Positions 19,829 through 29,919 of a stretch of 64,000 bases of DNA are shown in pieces (the first letter of the stretch is position 1; every line of letters begins with the position of its first letter). The notes beneath the pieces were generated by a model. It saw nothing but the letters and a program-made list of their open reading frames with translations, did not search any database and was not told the DNA's origin. Source of the DNA: Synechococcus sp. HK01-R (GTDB lineage Bacteria > Cyanobacteriota > Cyanobacteriia > PCC-6307 > Cyanobiaceae); assembly GCF_014217855.1 (NCBI RefSeq), contig NZ_CP059059.1, positions 806,001-870,000 of the forward strand. The letters run 5' to 3'. Position numbers and translations under genes: made by a program.

Positions 19829-20331
19829 ACGACCGGCTTGCATAGCTGCGCCAGTCGCCCCTCAGCTTGTGCACCCACACCCTGCCGGTGGCTGAGCTCC
19901 AACCGCCAGGCGTCAGGCAGGGCGAGGCTCAGCCGCTCGGGCCACTCCACCACCAGCAGGGCACCCATGGCAGTCGCCTCCTCTTCCTCCTGCAGAAACA
20001 GGTCATCGGCGGCGCTGGGGAGCTCCAACCGATAGAGATCGAGATGCACCAGCGGCGGGGTGCCTTTGGGGTAGTGCTGGGCGAGGGCGAAGGTGGGGCT
20101 GGTGATCGGTTCCTCGATGCCCAGGCCGGCCGCCAGACCCTGCACCAGCGAGGTTTTGCCAGCGCCAAGCGGGCCCTGCAACAGCAGCAGCGATCGAGCC
20201 GGTAGACGCCTTGCCAAGGCGAGGCCGAGGGCGCGGGTGGCTTCCAGGTCTTCGAGGATCCAGGTGCCATCTGTAGATTGAGGGTCTGGCGAGCCCGAAG
20301 CCTCGGCGACTCTGCAGAGATTCCCGTCCAC
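19801..20331 (-). CDS. tsaE: tRNA threonylcarbamoyladenosine biosynthesis ATPase
   Basis: TsaE is the small ATPase that resets the TsaBD complex making t6A37 in tRNA. The core includes the Walker A 'GPLGAGKTSLVQGLAAGLG', switch region 'SPTFALAQHYP', 'LVHLDLYRL' and 'LLVVEWPERL'. The only convincing in-frame start is the GTG at 20331 (176 residues), which leaves just 24 bases to the divergent ahcY start; a frame continuing to 20829 is antisense to ahcY. A weaker start inside the first 25 codons cannot be excluded. Confidence 0.88.
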   Translation of the reverse strand: MDGNLCRVAEASGSPDPQSTDGTWILEDLEATRALGLALARRLPARSLLLLQGPLGAGKTSLVQGLAAGLGIEEPITSPTFALAQHYPKGTPPLVHLDLYRLELPSAADDLFLQEEEEATAMGALLVVEWPERLSLALPDAWRLELSHRQGVGAQAEGRLAQLCKPVVQAETGAGA

Positions 20332-20355
20332 GTTCTCCCCAGGGAGCTTTAACTC

Positions 20356-21786
<1,431 letters not shown>

Positions 21787-21846
21787 TCCCTGCGATCAGC
21801 GCTGTTCCCGCCCCATGGAAGACTTGCGCCAACGTGCGCGGGCTCC

Positions 21847-22506
21847 ATGGGGCTTTCTGAATTCGTCACCCAGCTGCCGGACTGGATCGGTCAGGCCGTG
21901 GAGGCCAACCCCTGGGCCGGGTATGCCGCCATCTTTGCGGCGATGTTTCTCGAGAATCTCTTCCCACCGATTCCCTCTGAGCTGATCATGCCCCTGGGGG
22001 GCTTTTACGTGCAGCAGGGCCAGCTGCAATTGATCCCGGTCGTGCTGGCGGGCCTGATTGGCACCGTGCTCGGGGCGTTGCCTTGGTACGGCATTGGCCG
22101 TCTGATCAATGAAGAGCGGATCGAGCAGTGGCTCAGCCGCCACGGCCGCTGGATCGGCATCAGCCCAGAAGAATTAGCTCGCAGTCGTCGCTGGTTTGGC
22201 CGCTACGGCACTGCCCTGGTGTTCTGGGGACGCCTTGTGCCCGGGATCCGCACCTTGATCTCGGTGCCAGCCGGAATCGAGCTGATGCCGATGGCACCGT
22301 TCCTGATCTGGACCACCGCCGGCAGCTTGATTTGGACCCTGCTGCTCACCCTGGCTGGGGTTGCCCTGGGGGAGAGCTACAGCAACGTGGAGCTCTGGAT
22401 CGACCCTGTCTCGAAGGTGATCAAGGTGGTGCTGGTGATCGCCCTGTTGGCGGCCGCCATTTGGCTCGGCCTGAGGATCTGGCGCCGCCGCAATGCCGCC
22501 GACTGA
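21847..22506 (+). CDS. DedA family membrane protein
   Basis: A 219-residue DedA/VTT-domain membrane protein. Relatives are undecaprenyl-phosphate or phospholipid flippases. Hydrophobic segments alternate with the signatures 'FLENLFPPIPSELIMPLGG' (re-entrant loop, conserved Glu and Pro), 'LPWYGIGRL', 'FGRYGTALVFWGRLVPGIRT' (conserved Arg) and 'ISVPAGIELMPMAPF'. It follows ahcY by 60 bases on the same strand and is convergent with ssb. An in-frame upstream start was not found. Confidence 0.92.
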   Translation: MGLSEFVTQLPDWIGQAVEANPWAGYAAIFAAMFLENLFPPIPSELIMPLGGFYVQQGQLQLIPVVLAGLIGTVLGALPWYGIGRLINEERIEQWLSRHGRWIGISPEELARSRRWFGRYGTALVFWGRLVPGIRTLISVPAGIELMPMAPFLIWTTAGSLIWTLLLTLAGVALGESYSNVELWIDPVSKVIKVVLVIALLAAAIWLGLRIWRRRNAAD

Positions 22507-22561
22507 TCCGGCCACTGAGCCAATGATCTGAGCAGGTTGAAACTGAGCTCGATGACCTGGT

Positions 22562-22607
22562 CAAGGGGCAGATGCGGAGTCCCAAAGCTGGATGCCTCTG
22601 CCCCTTG
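22562..22607. terminator. Stem-loop between dedA and ssb
   Basis: Perfect 11-base arms, caaggggcaga (22562-22572) and tctgccccttg (22597-22607), surround a 24-base loop. It lies between the convergent dedA and ssb stops and ends 7 bases from the ssb stop. There is no clear T-run on either side, so a bidirectional 3'-end structure is more likely than a strong intrinsic terminator. Confidence 0.5.
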
Positions 22608-22613
22608 CTCAGC

Positions 22614-22991
22614 TCAGAAGGGCACTTCCTCTTCGCTGGGACTGCCGCCGAAGCCACCTGACGCTCCCTCGCTGTCGCGCTTGGAACCCAGCAGCTCGAG
22701 GCGATCCACCCGTACCACGGGCTTGCTGCGCTCCTCGCCGCTGTTGCGGTCGGTCCAGCGGTCGAGCTTGAAGCTGCCGATGATTCCTAGCAGGGATCCT
22801 TTCTTGACGTAATCAGCGGCGACCTGGGCCTGCTTGCCCCAGATCTCGAGGTTGAACCAATCCGGCTCGTCGTCGCGGCTGCGGCGGTTCACGGCCATGG
22901 TGAGGTTGGCCACCATGCTTCCGGATTCGAAGTAACGCACCTCGGGGTCGCGGCCAGCGCGGCCGACCAAGGTGACGGAATTGACGCCCAT
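22614..22991 (-). CDS. ssb: Single-stranded DNA-binding protein
   Basis: A 125-residue OB-fold ssDNA-binding protein for replication and repair. The OB domain runs from 'NSVTLVGRAGRDPEVRYFES' through 'DWFNLEIWGKQAQVAADYVK' to 'RVDRLELLG'. A short Gly/Ser linker ends in the acidic tip 'SEEEVPF', a Glu version of the usual Asp-Asp-Asp-Ile-Pro-Phe partner-binding tail. The linker is much shorter than in E. coli SSB. It is divergent from mreB across 164 bases. Confidence 0.95.
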   Translation of the reverse strand: MGVNSVTLVGRAGRDPEVRYFESGSMVANLTMAVNRRSRDDEPDWFNLEIWGKQAQVAADYVKKGSLLGIIGSFKLDRWTDRNSGEERSKPVVRVDRLELLGSKRDSEGASGGFGGSPSEEEVPF

Positions 22992-23155
22992 GAATGTCTC
23001 CTGTGTGTTGGGTCAATGATGCGCCAAAGCGGCCATCTGTGACGGCTGCCCTGGCTGCTTTTTAGAAGTTCCACCCTCGGGGCCGCTTGTATCAGGACAG
23101 GGGCTGAACGGCCGCTCAACTGCCCCTATGATTCGCCGACCTGAGCCGTTCCAAG

Positions 23156-24208
23156 GTGCTTTTCCGTCGTTTCCAGCTGTCCCGCGACATCGGGATCGAC
23201 CTCGGCACGGCCAACACGCTGATCTACGTCTCCGGCCGCGGCATCGTGCTGCAGGAGCCCTCCGTGGTGGCCCTTGATCTCGAGCGTGGCGTGCCCCTGG
23301 CGGTGGGTGATGAGGCGAAACTGATGCTGGGCCGCACCCCCGGGAATATCAAGGCTGTTCGTCCCCTCAAGGACGGGGTGATCGCTGACTTTGATGCTGC
23401 TGAGCAGATGCTCAAGAGCTTCATCCAGAAGGGCAATGAAGGTCGTGGCATCGTCGCGCCCCGGTTGGTGGTGGGCATCCCCAGCGGCGTCACCGGCGTG
23501 GAGCGCCGTGCTGTGCGGGAGGCCGGTTTGGCCGGTGCTCGCGAAGTGCACCTGATCGATGAGCCCGTGGCTGCGGCCATTGGCGCCGGTCTGCCGGTGA
23601 CCGAACCGGTGGGCACCATGATTGTTGATATCGGTGGTGGCACCACCGAAGTGGCGGTGCTGAGCCTTGGCGGTACCGTTCTGAGCGAATCCGTGCGCGT
23701 TGCGGGCGACGAGATCAGCGATGCGATTGGGGTGTACCTCAAGAAGGTTCACAACCTCGTGGTTGGTGAGCGCACCGCTGAAGACATCAAGATCCGGATT
23801 GGCTCGGCATTCCCCGACAACGACTTCGACCAGACCGTCATGGATGTGCGCGGTCTGCACCTGCTCTCCGGACTGCCCCGGACGATCCAGCTTCGGGCCG
23901 GCGACCTGCGCGAAGCAATTGCCGAACCGCTCAACGTGATCGTGGAAGCCGTGAAGCGGACCCTTGAGCGCACCCCGCCTGAGCTCGCCGCCGATATCGT
24001 CGATCGCGGCATCATGCTGGCCGGTGGCGGCGCTCTCGTGCGTGGGATCAGCGATCTGATCAGCCACGAAACGGGAATCTTCACCCACATCGCCGAAGAC
24101 CCCCTGCTGTGTGTGGTCAATGGTTGCGGCCAGGTGCTGGAGGACTACAAGCGTCTGCAGCGCGTGCTCGACACCCCCGAATTCGTTCGCAACTCAGTGA
24201 CGGCCTGA
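23156..24208 (+). CDS. mreB: Rod-shape protein MreB (actin-like)
   Basis: Bacterial actin that forms membrane filaments organising peptidoglycan synthesis. The 350-residue protein has 'GIDLGTANTLIYVSGRGIVL' (phosphate 1), 'IDEPVAAAIGAG', 'MIVDIGGGTTEVAVLSLGG' (phosphate 2) and 'IMLAGGGALVRGISDLI' (adenosine). The N-terminal 'MLFRRFQLS' is the amphipathic membrane anchor. The start is a GTG at 23156; no ATG lies upstream in frame. First gene of mreBCD. Confidence 0.97.
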   Translation: MLFRRFQLSRDIGIDLGTANTLIYVSGRGIVLQEPSVVALDLERGVPLAVGDEAKLMLGRTPGNIKAVRPLKDGVIADFDAAEQMLKSFIQKGNEGRGIVAPRLVVGIPSGVTGVERRAVREAGLAGAREVHLIDEPVAAAIGAGLPVTEPVGTMIVDIGGGTTEVAVLSLGGTVLSESVRVAGDEISDAIGVYLKKVHNLVVGERTAEDIKIRIGSAFPDNDFDQTVMDVRGLHLLSGLPRTIQLRAGDLREAIAEPLNVIVEAVKRTLERTPPELAADIVDRGIMLAGGGALVRGISDLISHETGIFTHIAEDPLLCVVNGCGQVLEDYKRLQRVLDTPEFVRNSVTA

Positions 24209-24212
24209 GCCC

Positions 24213-24959
24213 ATGGGTTCCTCCCAGTGGCCGATGGGCACCCGCCTGCGCAGTTGGCGGCGTCTCTGGCCCTGGCTTGCTCTGATCGCTGCCCTTGCTG
24301 CCGTGCGCTGGAGCAAGGGTGCGGCCTTCTCTGATGCCTACGCTCTGCTGAGCCGGCCCTTCTGGCCAGGGTCAGCCCAGCGGGAGTGGCTGCAATCCTC
24401 TGGCAACCTTGAGCTTCAGGCTCGCCTGCAGTTACTCCAGCAGGACAACGATCGCCTGCGCGGTTTGCTGGATCTCGACCGCAACAGCGAGAAGGACAAG
24501 CGGGTTTCTGCGGCGGTGATCTCCCGGCGCACGGAGGGTTGGTGGCAGCAGCTGGAGCTGGGGCAGGGATCCGCTGCAGGGATCGCCCCTGGTGATGCGG
24601 TGATGGGGCCCGGTGGACTGCTGGGCCGCGTGCAGAGCGTCACCCCTGCGACGTCCAGGGTGCGGCTGCTGACCGCACCGGGCAGCCAGGTGGGCGTCTG
24701 GGTGCCTCGCACTCAGCAACACGGTCTTCTGGTGGGACTGGGCACTAGCCATCCCCAACTGCGCTTTCTCGACAAGGATGTGAAGGCGCGCCCGGGTGAT
24801 CTGGTGAGCACCTCCCCCGCCAGCACTCTGTTGCCCCCCAACCTGCCAGTGGCGGTGATTCAGTCGATCAATGGGCGGGCTGTTCCGGCACCGGAGGCCC
24901 TGGTGCAGTTGGTGGCGTCTCCTGAGGCCATCGACTGGGTGCAGGTGCAGACCCGCTGA
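24213..24959 (+). CDS. mreC: Rod-shape protein MreC
   Basis: Bitopic elongasome protein scaffolding MreB to penicillin-binding proteins. The 248-residue product has one N-terminal membrane helix ('WPWLALIAALAAVRW'), a coiled coil ('ELQARLQLLQQDNDRLRGLL') and the beta-barrel region ('APGDAVMGPGGLLGRVQSVT', 'FLDKDVKARPGDLVSTS'). It follows mreB by 4 bases and overlaps mreD (ATGA). A second in-frame ATG lies 21 bases downstream. Confidence 0.95.
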   Translation: MGSSQWPMGTRLRSWRRLWPWLALIAALAAVRWSKGAAFSDAYALLSRPFWPGSAQREWLQSSGNLELQARLQLLQQDNDRLRGLLDLDRNSEKDKRVSAAVISRRTEGWWQQLELGQGSAAGIAPGDAVMGPGGLLGRVQSVTPATSRVRLLTAPGSQVGVWVPRTQQHGLLVGLGTSHPQLRFLDKDVKARPGDLVSTSPASTLLPPNLPVAVIQSINGRAVPAPEALVQLVASPEAIDWVQVQTR

Positions 24960-25465
24960 TGGCACGCCTTCACCAACAGCCGATCTGTGTCGCGTCTGCG
25001 CTCTTGGTGCCCTTGCTCACCCTGGCGACACCCGGCTGGCTGACCCTCTCAGGGGTGGCCCCCAGTTGGTCGATTCTCTGGTTGCTGCCCTGGTCGCTGG
25101 TGGATGGTCCGGTGTCCGGGACGATCGCAGCGGCCGGTCTTGGGCTGGTGCTCGATGGACTCGGGGGCGGTGGCCTCACCCAGCTGCCGGTGCTGATGCT
25201 GCTCGGCTGGTGGTGGGGGCGGCTCGGGCGGCGGGGCCGACCGATCGAACGCAGCCTCAATCTCGGCCTGCTCGCCTGGATTGGCACCATGCTGCTCGGT
25301 CTCAGTCTCTGGCAGCAAGGGCGCCTGCTTTCGGGTCTCGATGCACCGCTCTTTCAGCACTGGGCCTGGCGCCAGTGCTTGCTGCAGGCGTTGATCACCG
25401 CCCTGCTGGCGCCGATGCTGGCGTCGTGGCAACTGCTGATCTGGCGTCGACGTGCGCCGGCCTGA
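24959..25465 (+). CDS. mreD: Rod-shape protein MreD
   Basis: A 168-residue polytopic membrane protein with about five hydrophobic segments. Sequence is poorly conserved in this family; the call rests on position after mreC (ATGA overlap), size, hydrophobicity and 'WSLVDGPVSGTIAAAGLGLVLDGL', a typical MreD stretch with conserved Asp residues. It ends 4 bases before the lipoprotein gene. Confidence 0.88.
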   Translation: MARLHQQPICVASALLVPLLTLATPGWLTLSGVAPSWSILWLLPWSLVDGPVSGTIAAAGLGLVLDGLGGGGLTQLPVLMLLGWWWGRLGRRGRPIERSLNLGLLAWIGTMLLGLSLWQQGRLLSGLDAPLFQHWAWRQCLLQALITALLAPMLASWQLLIWRRRAPA

Positions 25466-25469
25466 TCTG

Positions 25470-26789
25470 ATGCTCAAAGCGCCTCGCTTCCGAACCCTGT
25501 TCACCGGCCTGATCCTGACCGGATCGGTCCTCATCGGTTGGGGCTGCCGGCCGGCCCAGCGCTCGGATCTGGCGCCGCAGGGACCGCTCCAGCTCTGGAC
25601 CCTCCAGCTGGCACCCAAATTCAACCCCTACATGGATGGGGTGATCGATGCCTGGGACCGGGCCCATCCCAAGGACCCCGTGCGCTGGACAGATCTGCCC
25701 TGGGGCTCGGTGGAGCGCAAGCTGCTGGCTGCTGTGTTCGCGCGTACCGCGCCGGATGTGGTGAATCTGAATCCGCCCTTTGCAGCCAACCTCGCCAGTA
25801 AGGGCGGCCTGACGGATCTCACGCCCTTGCTGCCCGCGGGAGCGGCGGAGCGCTACCTGCCCTCGGTCTGGCAGGCGGCGAGGGATCCCCAGGCGGGCCA
25901 GATCGCTGTGCCCTGGTATCTCACTGTGCGCCTGAGCCTGGTGAACCGTGGCTTGCTTCAGCAGGCAGGCCTAGAGCAGCCGCCCCGGCGTTGGCAGGAG
26001 CTGCCGGCCTTTGCGCGTCGGATCCGCCGCACCACAGGTCGCTATGGCCTGTTTGTGACCGTGGTTCCCGACGACTCCGCTGAGCTGCTCGAATCGATGG
26101 TGCAGATGGGGGTGACCCTGCTGGATGACCGGCAGCGGGCTGCTTTCAACACCCCGGAGGGGCGACGTGCCTTTGCCTTCTGGAGTGATCTCTACAGGGA
26201 AGGCCTGCTGCCTCGCGAGGTGGTGAGCCAGGGGCAGCGGCGAGCGATTGAGCTCTATCAGAGCGGTGAGCTGGCGGTGCTGGCCAGTGGCGCTGAGTTT
26301 CTGCGCAGCATCCAAACCAATGCCCCCGGCATCGCCGCCCGCACCGAACCCTCCCCACCCCTCACCGGTGCGGATGGCACCGCCAATGTCGCCTTGATGA
26401 CCCTGGCGGTGCCCCGTCAGAGCAGTCGCCCTCAGCAGGCAGCGAACCTGGCTCTTTTCCTGACCAACGCTCCTAATCAAACCCGTTTCGCCCGGGAGGC
26501 CCGGGTGCTTCCCTCCTCGCGCGCTGCCCTGCAGCAGGTGCTCAGGGAGCTGGAGGCCGAGCGACCGGCGAATGGCCAGGAGGCCCAGATCCGCCAGGCC
26601 CGCTTGCTGTCGGCCCGCACCCTGGAGCGAGCCCGGGTGCTGGTGCCAGCGAGCCCCGGCATCAAGCGCCTGCAGGCCATCATCTACACGCAGCTCCAGC
26701 GGGCGATGCTCGGCCAGATCAGCAGCGATCAGGCGGTGACCGAGGCGGCCCGGCAGTGGAATCGCTACGCCGAGGCCCGTTGGCCCTGA
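25470..26789 (+). CDS. Sugar ABC-type solute-binding lipoprotein (family 1)
   Basis: An extracellular solute-binding protein resembling sugar or glucosylglycerol binders, 439 residues from ATG 25470. The N-terminus is a lipoprotein signal ending 'SVLIGWGC' (Cys about 26). Family features are 'LQLWTLQLAPKFNPYMDGVI', 'DVVNLNPPFAANLASKGGL', the hinge 'VPWYLTVRLSLVNRGLLQQA' and 'GTANVALMTLAVPRQSSRPQ'. It follows mreD by 4 bases, and no permease or ATPase gene is nearby, so it is orphaned here and co-transcribed with cell-shape genes. The permeases are presumably encoded elsewhere (inference). Confidence 0.85.
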   Translation: MLKAPRFRTLFTGLILTGSVLIGWGCRPAQRSDLAPQGPLQLWTLQLAPKFNPYMDGVIDAWDRAHPKDPVRWTDLPWGSVERKLLAAVFARTAPDVVNLNPPFAANLASKGGLTDLTPLLPAGAAERYLPSVWQAARDPQAGQIAVPWYLTVRLSLVNRGLLQQAGLEQPPRRWQELPAFARRIRRTTGRYGLFVTVVPDDSAELLESMVQMGVTLLDDRQRAAFNTPEGRRAFAFWSDLYREGLLPREVVSQGQRRAIELYQSGELAVLASGAEFLRSIQTNAPGIAARTEPSPPLTGADGTANVALMTLAVPRQSSRPQQAANLALFLTNAPNQTRFAREARVLPSSRAALQQVLRELEAERPANGQEAQIRQARLLSARTLERARVLVPASPGIKRLQAIIYTQLQRAMLGQISSDQAVTEAARQWNRYAEARWP

Positions 26790-26900
26790 GCAGAGGTCTT
26801 AATCCTTAAAAGAATCAAAAGCCTTGGGGCGGCATGATCCCTTGGCTCGTGTTCTGTTTGGGCTGAACGGTAGGGTTGCGGCTCCTGATGCAGCGTTCGC

Positions 26901-27671
26901 ATGCCCGAGCCCGGGCCATCCACTGCTCCGAAGGCCACGATCCTCGTGGTGGATGACGAACCTGCCGTTCGGCGCGTGCTGGTCATGCGCCTGCAATTGG
27001 CCGGCTACCAGGTGATTTGCGCCGAAGACGGCGAGGAAGCTCTCGAGCGTTTTCACAAGGACAGCCCCGATCTGGTGGTGCTCGATGTGATGCTCCCGAA
27101 GCTTGATGGCTTTGCGGTGTGCCGTCGGCTGCGGGCCGAATCCTGCGTGCCGATCATTTTCCTGTCTGCGCTGGAGGCGATCTCCGAGCGGGTAGCCGGT
27201 CTTGATCTCGGTGCCGACGATTATCTGCCCAAACCGTTCAGTCCCAAGGAGCTTGAGGCGCGGATCGCCTCGATCCTCCGTCGGGTTGGTCGGGGGTCGG
27301 CTGCCGCGGAGCCGAGGGATGTGCCCGTTGGTCAGGGGGTGCTGCGGGTCGGTGATTTGGTGGTGGATACCAACCGTCGTCAGGTCACGCGCGGCAGCGA
27401 GCGCATTTCCCTCACCTATACGGAGTTCAGCCTGCTGGAGCTGCTGTTCCGTGAGCCCGGACGCGTGGTGCCCCGGGCCGAGATCCTCGAGCAGCTCTGG
27501 GGGTATCCCCCTCGCCGCGCTGCCGATCTGCGTGTGGTGGATGTCTACGTCGCCCGCCTCCGCGGCAAGCTCGAGCCCGATCCCCGCAATCCGGAACTGA
27601 TCCTCACCGTGCGCGGGATCGGTTACGCCTCCCAGCGCATGGGTGATCTGCCCGCCGCTGTCAACGCCTGA
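26901..27671 (+). CDS. rpaB: OmpR-family response regulator RpaB
   Basis: Essential cyanobacterial response regulator (Ycf27/RpaB) that represses high-light genes and adjusts photosystem and phycobilisome expression. The 256-residue protein has a receiver domain with acidic pair 'VVDDE', phosphoacceptor Asp62 ('LVVLDVMLPKLDG') and 'DDYLPKPFSPKELEARIASI'. The winged-helix output domain has 'LTYTEFSLLELLFREPGRVV' and 'VDVYVARLRGKLE'. The close 'FSPKELEARI' match favours RpaB over RpaA. The 111-base gap before it was not seen to hold an HLR1 box. Confidence 0.92.
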   Translation: MPEPGPSTAPKATILVVDDEPAVRRVLVMRLQLAGYQVICAEDGEEALERFHKDSPDLVVLDVMLPKLDGFAVCRRLRAESCVPIIFLSALEAISERVAGLDLGADDYLPKPFSPKELEARIASILRRVGRGSAAAEPRDVPVGQGVLRVGDLVVDTNRRQVTRGSERISLTYTEFSLLELLFREPGRVVPRAEILEQLWGYPPRRAADLRVVDVYVARLRGKLEPDPRNPELILTVRGIGYASQRMGDLPAAVNA

Positions 27672-27786
27672 ACCACTGCTGCAGCGCATTGGCAGCCATC
27701 AGGCTTCGAGGGGATTGACGTGGATTTCCATCCCATCCCAGGATTTGATCGGATTTCACTTCCGGAATCCTTTTCTCACTCCTTCA

Positions 27787-28044
27787 ATGAGATACCCCAC
27801 TCTCTTGTTGTCTTCTTTGGCAGCAATGCTTTTGGTGTCCTGCTCCACCCAGGATCCGCGATCAGAATGGCGCATGGAGAAGGCGGGCATTTTTGAGCAG
27901 GTCAAGAGCTGCTCTATCAAGCCTGAAGAAGCCATCGCCAAGCTTTCAGCTAGGCGCGATGCTCTGGCTTCCAAGGTGCAGGTTGGTTTTGATCCTGAAA
28001 AAGTGCGTCGTCTCGCACGAGAAGGGGGTTGCCCGGAATCTTGA
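27787..28044 (+). CDS. Small putative lipoprotein
   Basis: An 85-residue protein of unknown function. It begins with a lipoprotein signal ('LLLSSLAAMLLVSC', Cys19) and a charged mature region with two further Cys ('KSCSIKPEEAIAKLSARRDA' and 'REGGCPES') that could form a disulfide. The start at 27787 is set by the signal peptide; the frame is open to 27643 without a signal. Base composition is visibly more AT-rich than both neighbours (rpaB, lysS), suggesting later arrival or weak constraint. The 115 bases before it show nothing recognised. Confidence 0.6.
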   Translation: MRYPTLLLSSLAAMLLVSCSTQDPRSEWRMEKAGIFEQVKSCSIKPEEAIAKLSARRDALASKVQVGFDPEKVRRLAREGGCPES

Positions 28045-28112
28045 GTCGTTGATTCCTCAGGATGCTCAGAGGGCGTCATCGATCAAGATGGCGCCCAGGC
28101 GATCCCACATTT

Positions 28113-29606
28113 GTGTCTGAACTGCGCGAGACCCGTCTGGAGAAGGCCAACGCCCTGCGCGAGCTCGGCCAGGAGCCCTACGCCCTGCGTTTCGAGCCGA
28201 GCCATCGCACCGATCAGCTCCAGGCTGACCATGCCGATCTGCCCAATGGAGAGGAGCGGCAGCTCGAGGTGGCGGTCGCCGGTCGGGTGATGACCCGTCG
28301 GGTGATGGGCAAGCTCGCCTTTTTTACCCTCGCGGACGAAACCGGTTCGATTCAGCTCTATCTGGAGAAGGCCAGTCTGGGTGAATCATTCAGCCAGCTC
28401 ACCACCTTGGTGGATGCGGGTGATCTGATTGGTGTACGCGGCAGCCTGCGCCGCACCGACCGGGGCGAGCTGTCGGTGAAGGTGAGCGACTGGCAGATGC
28501 TCACCAAGGCTCTCCAGCCTCTCCCGGACAAGTGGCACGGCCTGGCGGACGTGGAGAAGCGCTACCGGCAGCGCTACCTTGATCTGATCGTCAGCCCCCA
28601 GTCGCGGGAGACCTTCCGGCGCCGCGCCCTGATGGTGAGTGCGATCCGGCGCTGGCTCGATGAACGCGCCTTTTTGGAAATTGAAACGCCGGTGCTGCAG
28701 GCGGAGGCCGGCGGTGCCGAGGCGCGTCCGTTCATCACCCACCACAACACCCTCGACCTGCCCCTTTACCTGCGGATCGCCACGGAGCTTCATCTCAAGC
28801 GACTCGTGGTGGGGGGCTTCGAGCGGGTCTATGAGCTGGGGCGCATCTTCCGCAACGAAGGCGTCAGTACCCGCCACAACCCCGAGTTCACCTCGGTGGA
28901 GGTGTATCAGGCCTATGCCGATTACACCGACATGATGGATCTCACCGAGCAGCTGATCGCCTCGGTGGCTGAGCAGATCTGCGGCGGTACCCGCATCACC
29001 TACCAGGACACGGAGGTGGATCTGACCCCCCCCTGGCGGCGCGCCACCATGCATGAGCTGGTGCAGGAGGCCACCGGTCTCGACTTCAACGCCTTTGCTG
29101 ATCGCGCCTCAGCAGCAGCGGCGATGGAGGCCGCTGGTCTGGAGGTGCCTGAAAAAGCCGACAGCGTGGGCCGTTTGCTGAATGAGGCCTTTGAGCAACG
29201 GGTGGAGGCGGAGCTGATTCAGCCCACCTTTGTGACCGACTACCCGGTGGAGATTTCGCCGCTGGCACGCAAGCACCGCAGCAAGCCAGGGCTGGTGGAG
29301 CGCTTTGAGCTGTTCATCGTCGGCCGGGAGACCGCCAATGCCTTCAGTGAGCTCATCGATCCCCTCGACCAGCGACAGCGTCTCGAGGATCAGCAGGCCC
29401 GGCGGGCGGCTGGTGACGATGAGGCCCATGGGGTGGATGAGGATTTCCTTCAGGCTCTCGAGGTGGGGATGCCCCCCACGGGTGGCCTCGGGATCGGCAT
29501 CGATCGCCTGGTGATGCTGCTTACCGATAGCCCCTCGATCCGTGATGTGATCGCCTTCCCGCTCATGCGCCCAGAAGTCCGTGCAGAAACCCGTACAGAG
29601 CCCTGA
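28113..29606 (+). CDS. lysS: Lysyl-tRNA synthetase, class II
   Basis: Charges tRNA-Lys; 497 residues from GTG 28113. The anticodon-binding OB domain includes '[20 protein letters not shown]'. Class II motif 1 is around 'FLEIETPVL', motif 2 has '[20 protein letters not shown]', and motif 3 ends the protein with '[15 protein letters not shown]' and '[11 protein letters not shown]'. The frame is open to an ATG-like start at 28062, but '[17 protein letters not shown]' is the usual N-terminus, so GTG is preferred. Alone on the plus strand after the small lipoprotein. Confidence 0.96.
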   Translation: MSELRETRLEKANALRELGQEPYALRFEPSHRTDQLQADHADLPNGEERQLEVAVAGRVMTRRVMGKLAFFTLADETGSIQLYLEKASLGESFSQLTTLVDAGDLIGVRGSLRRTDRGELSVKVSDWQMLTKALQPLPDKWHGLADVEKRYRQRYLDLIVSPQSRETFRRRALMVSAIRRWLDERAFLEIETPVLQAEAGGAEARPFITHHNTLDLPLYLRIATELHLKRLVVGGFERVYELGRIFRNEGVSTRHNPEFTSVEVYQAYADYTDMMDLTEQLIASVAEQICGGTRITYQDTEVDLTPPWRRATMHELVQEATGLDFNAFADRASAAAAMEAAGLEVPEKADSVGRLLNEAFEQRVEAELIQPTFVTDYPVEISPLARKHRSKPGLVERFELFIVGRETANAFSELIDPLDQRQRLEDQQARRAAGDDEAHGVDEDFLQALEVGMPPTGGLGIGIDRLVMLLTDSPSIRDVIAFPLMRPEVRAETRTEP

Positions 29607-29651
29607 ACCATCAACGTGGATAATTAGACCCAGTGGCAGGGTCCTCTTCCC

Positions 29652-29915
29652 ATGAGTGGCGAGCGCGTAGGTTTCCGCTTCAAACACGCCGATGCGGTGG
29701 TCAAGCGCAATCCCCAGGGGCGTTCTCGCCGCGGTTGGGTGATGGAGCCGGTCGAGCAGACCACCAGCCGTGGCACCAAGATGCCCGCTTACCGAATCCG
29801 CTGGCGCGACAGTGAACGCCCCGAGATCGTGCTCCAGCACATGCTGATCGCCGATCCCGATCCCACTCCACCCCCCGAGAACGTGAGCCTGGTGCCCCCG
29901 GCTCCCAAGGCCTGA
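29652..29915 (+). CDS. Small conserved cyanobacterial protein, function unknown
   Basis: An 87-residue basic protein without a membrane segment or signal. The core is 'GERVGFRFKHADAVVKRNPQ' followed by 'GWVMEPVEQTTSRGTKMPAY' and 'RIRWRDSERPEIVLQHML', reminiscent of short KOW/SH3-like cyanobacterial proteins but not assigned. The C-terminus is Pro-rich. A possible -10 element, gataat (29619-29624), lies before it. It is convergent with the ergothioneine operon. Confidence 0.65.
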   Translation: MSGERVGFRFKHADAVVKRNPQGRSRRGWVMEPVEQTTSRGTKMPAYRIRWRDSERPEIVLQHMLIADPDPTPPPENVSLVPPAPKA

Positions 29916-29919
29916 TCCA

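Noticed and set aside
22562-22607. Standard Rho-independent terminator for dedA
   Set aside because: The stem is strong but no T-run follows on either strand and the loop is long; listed as a stem-loop with modest confidence.
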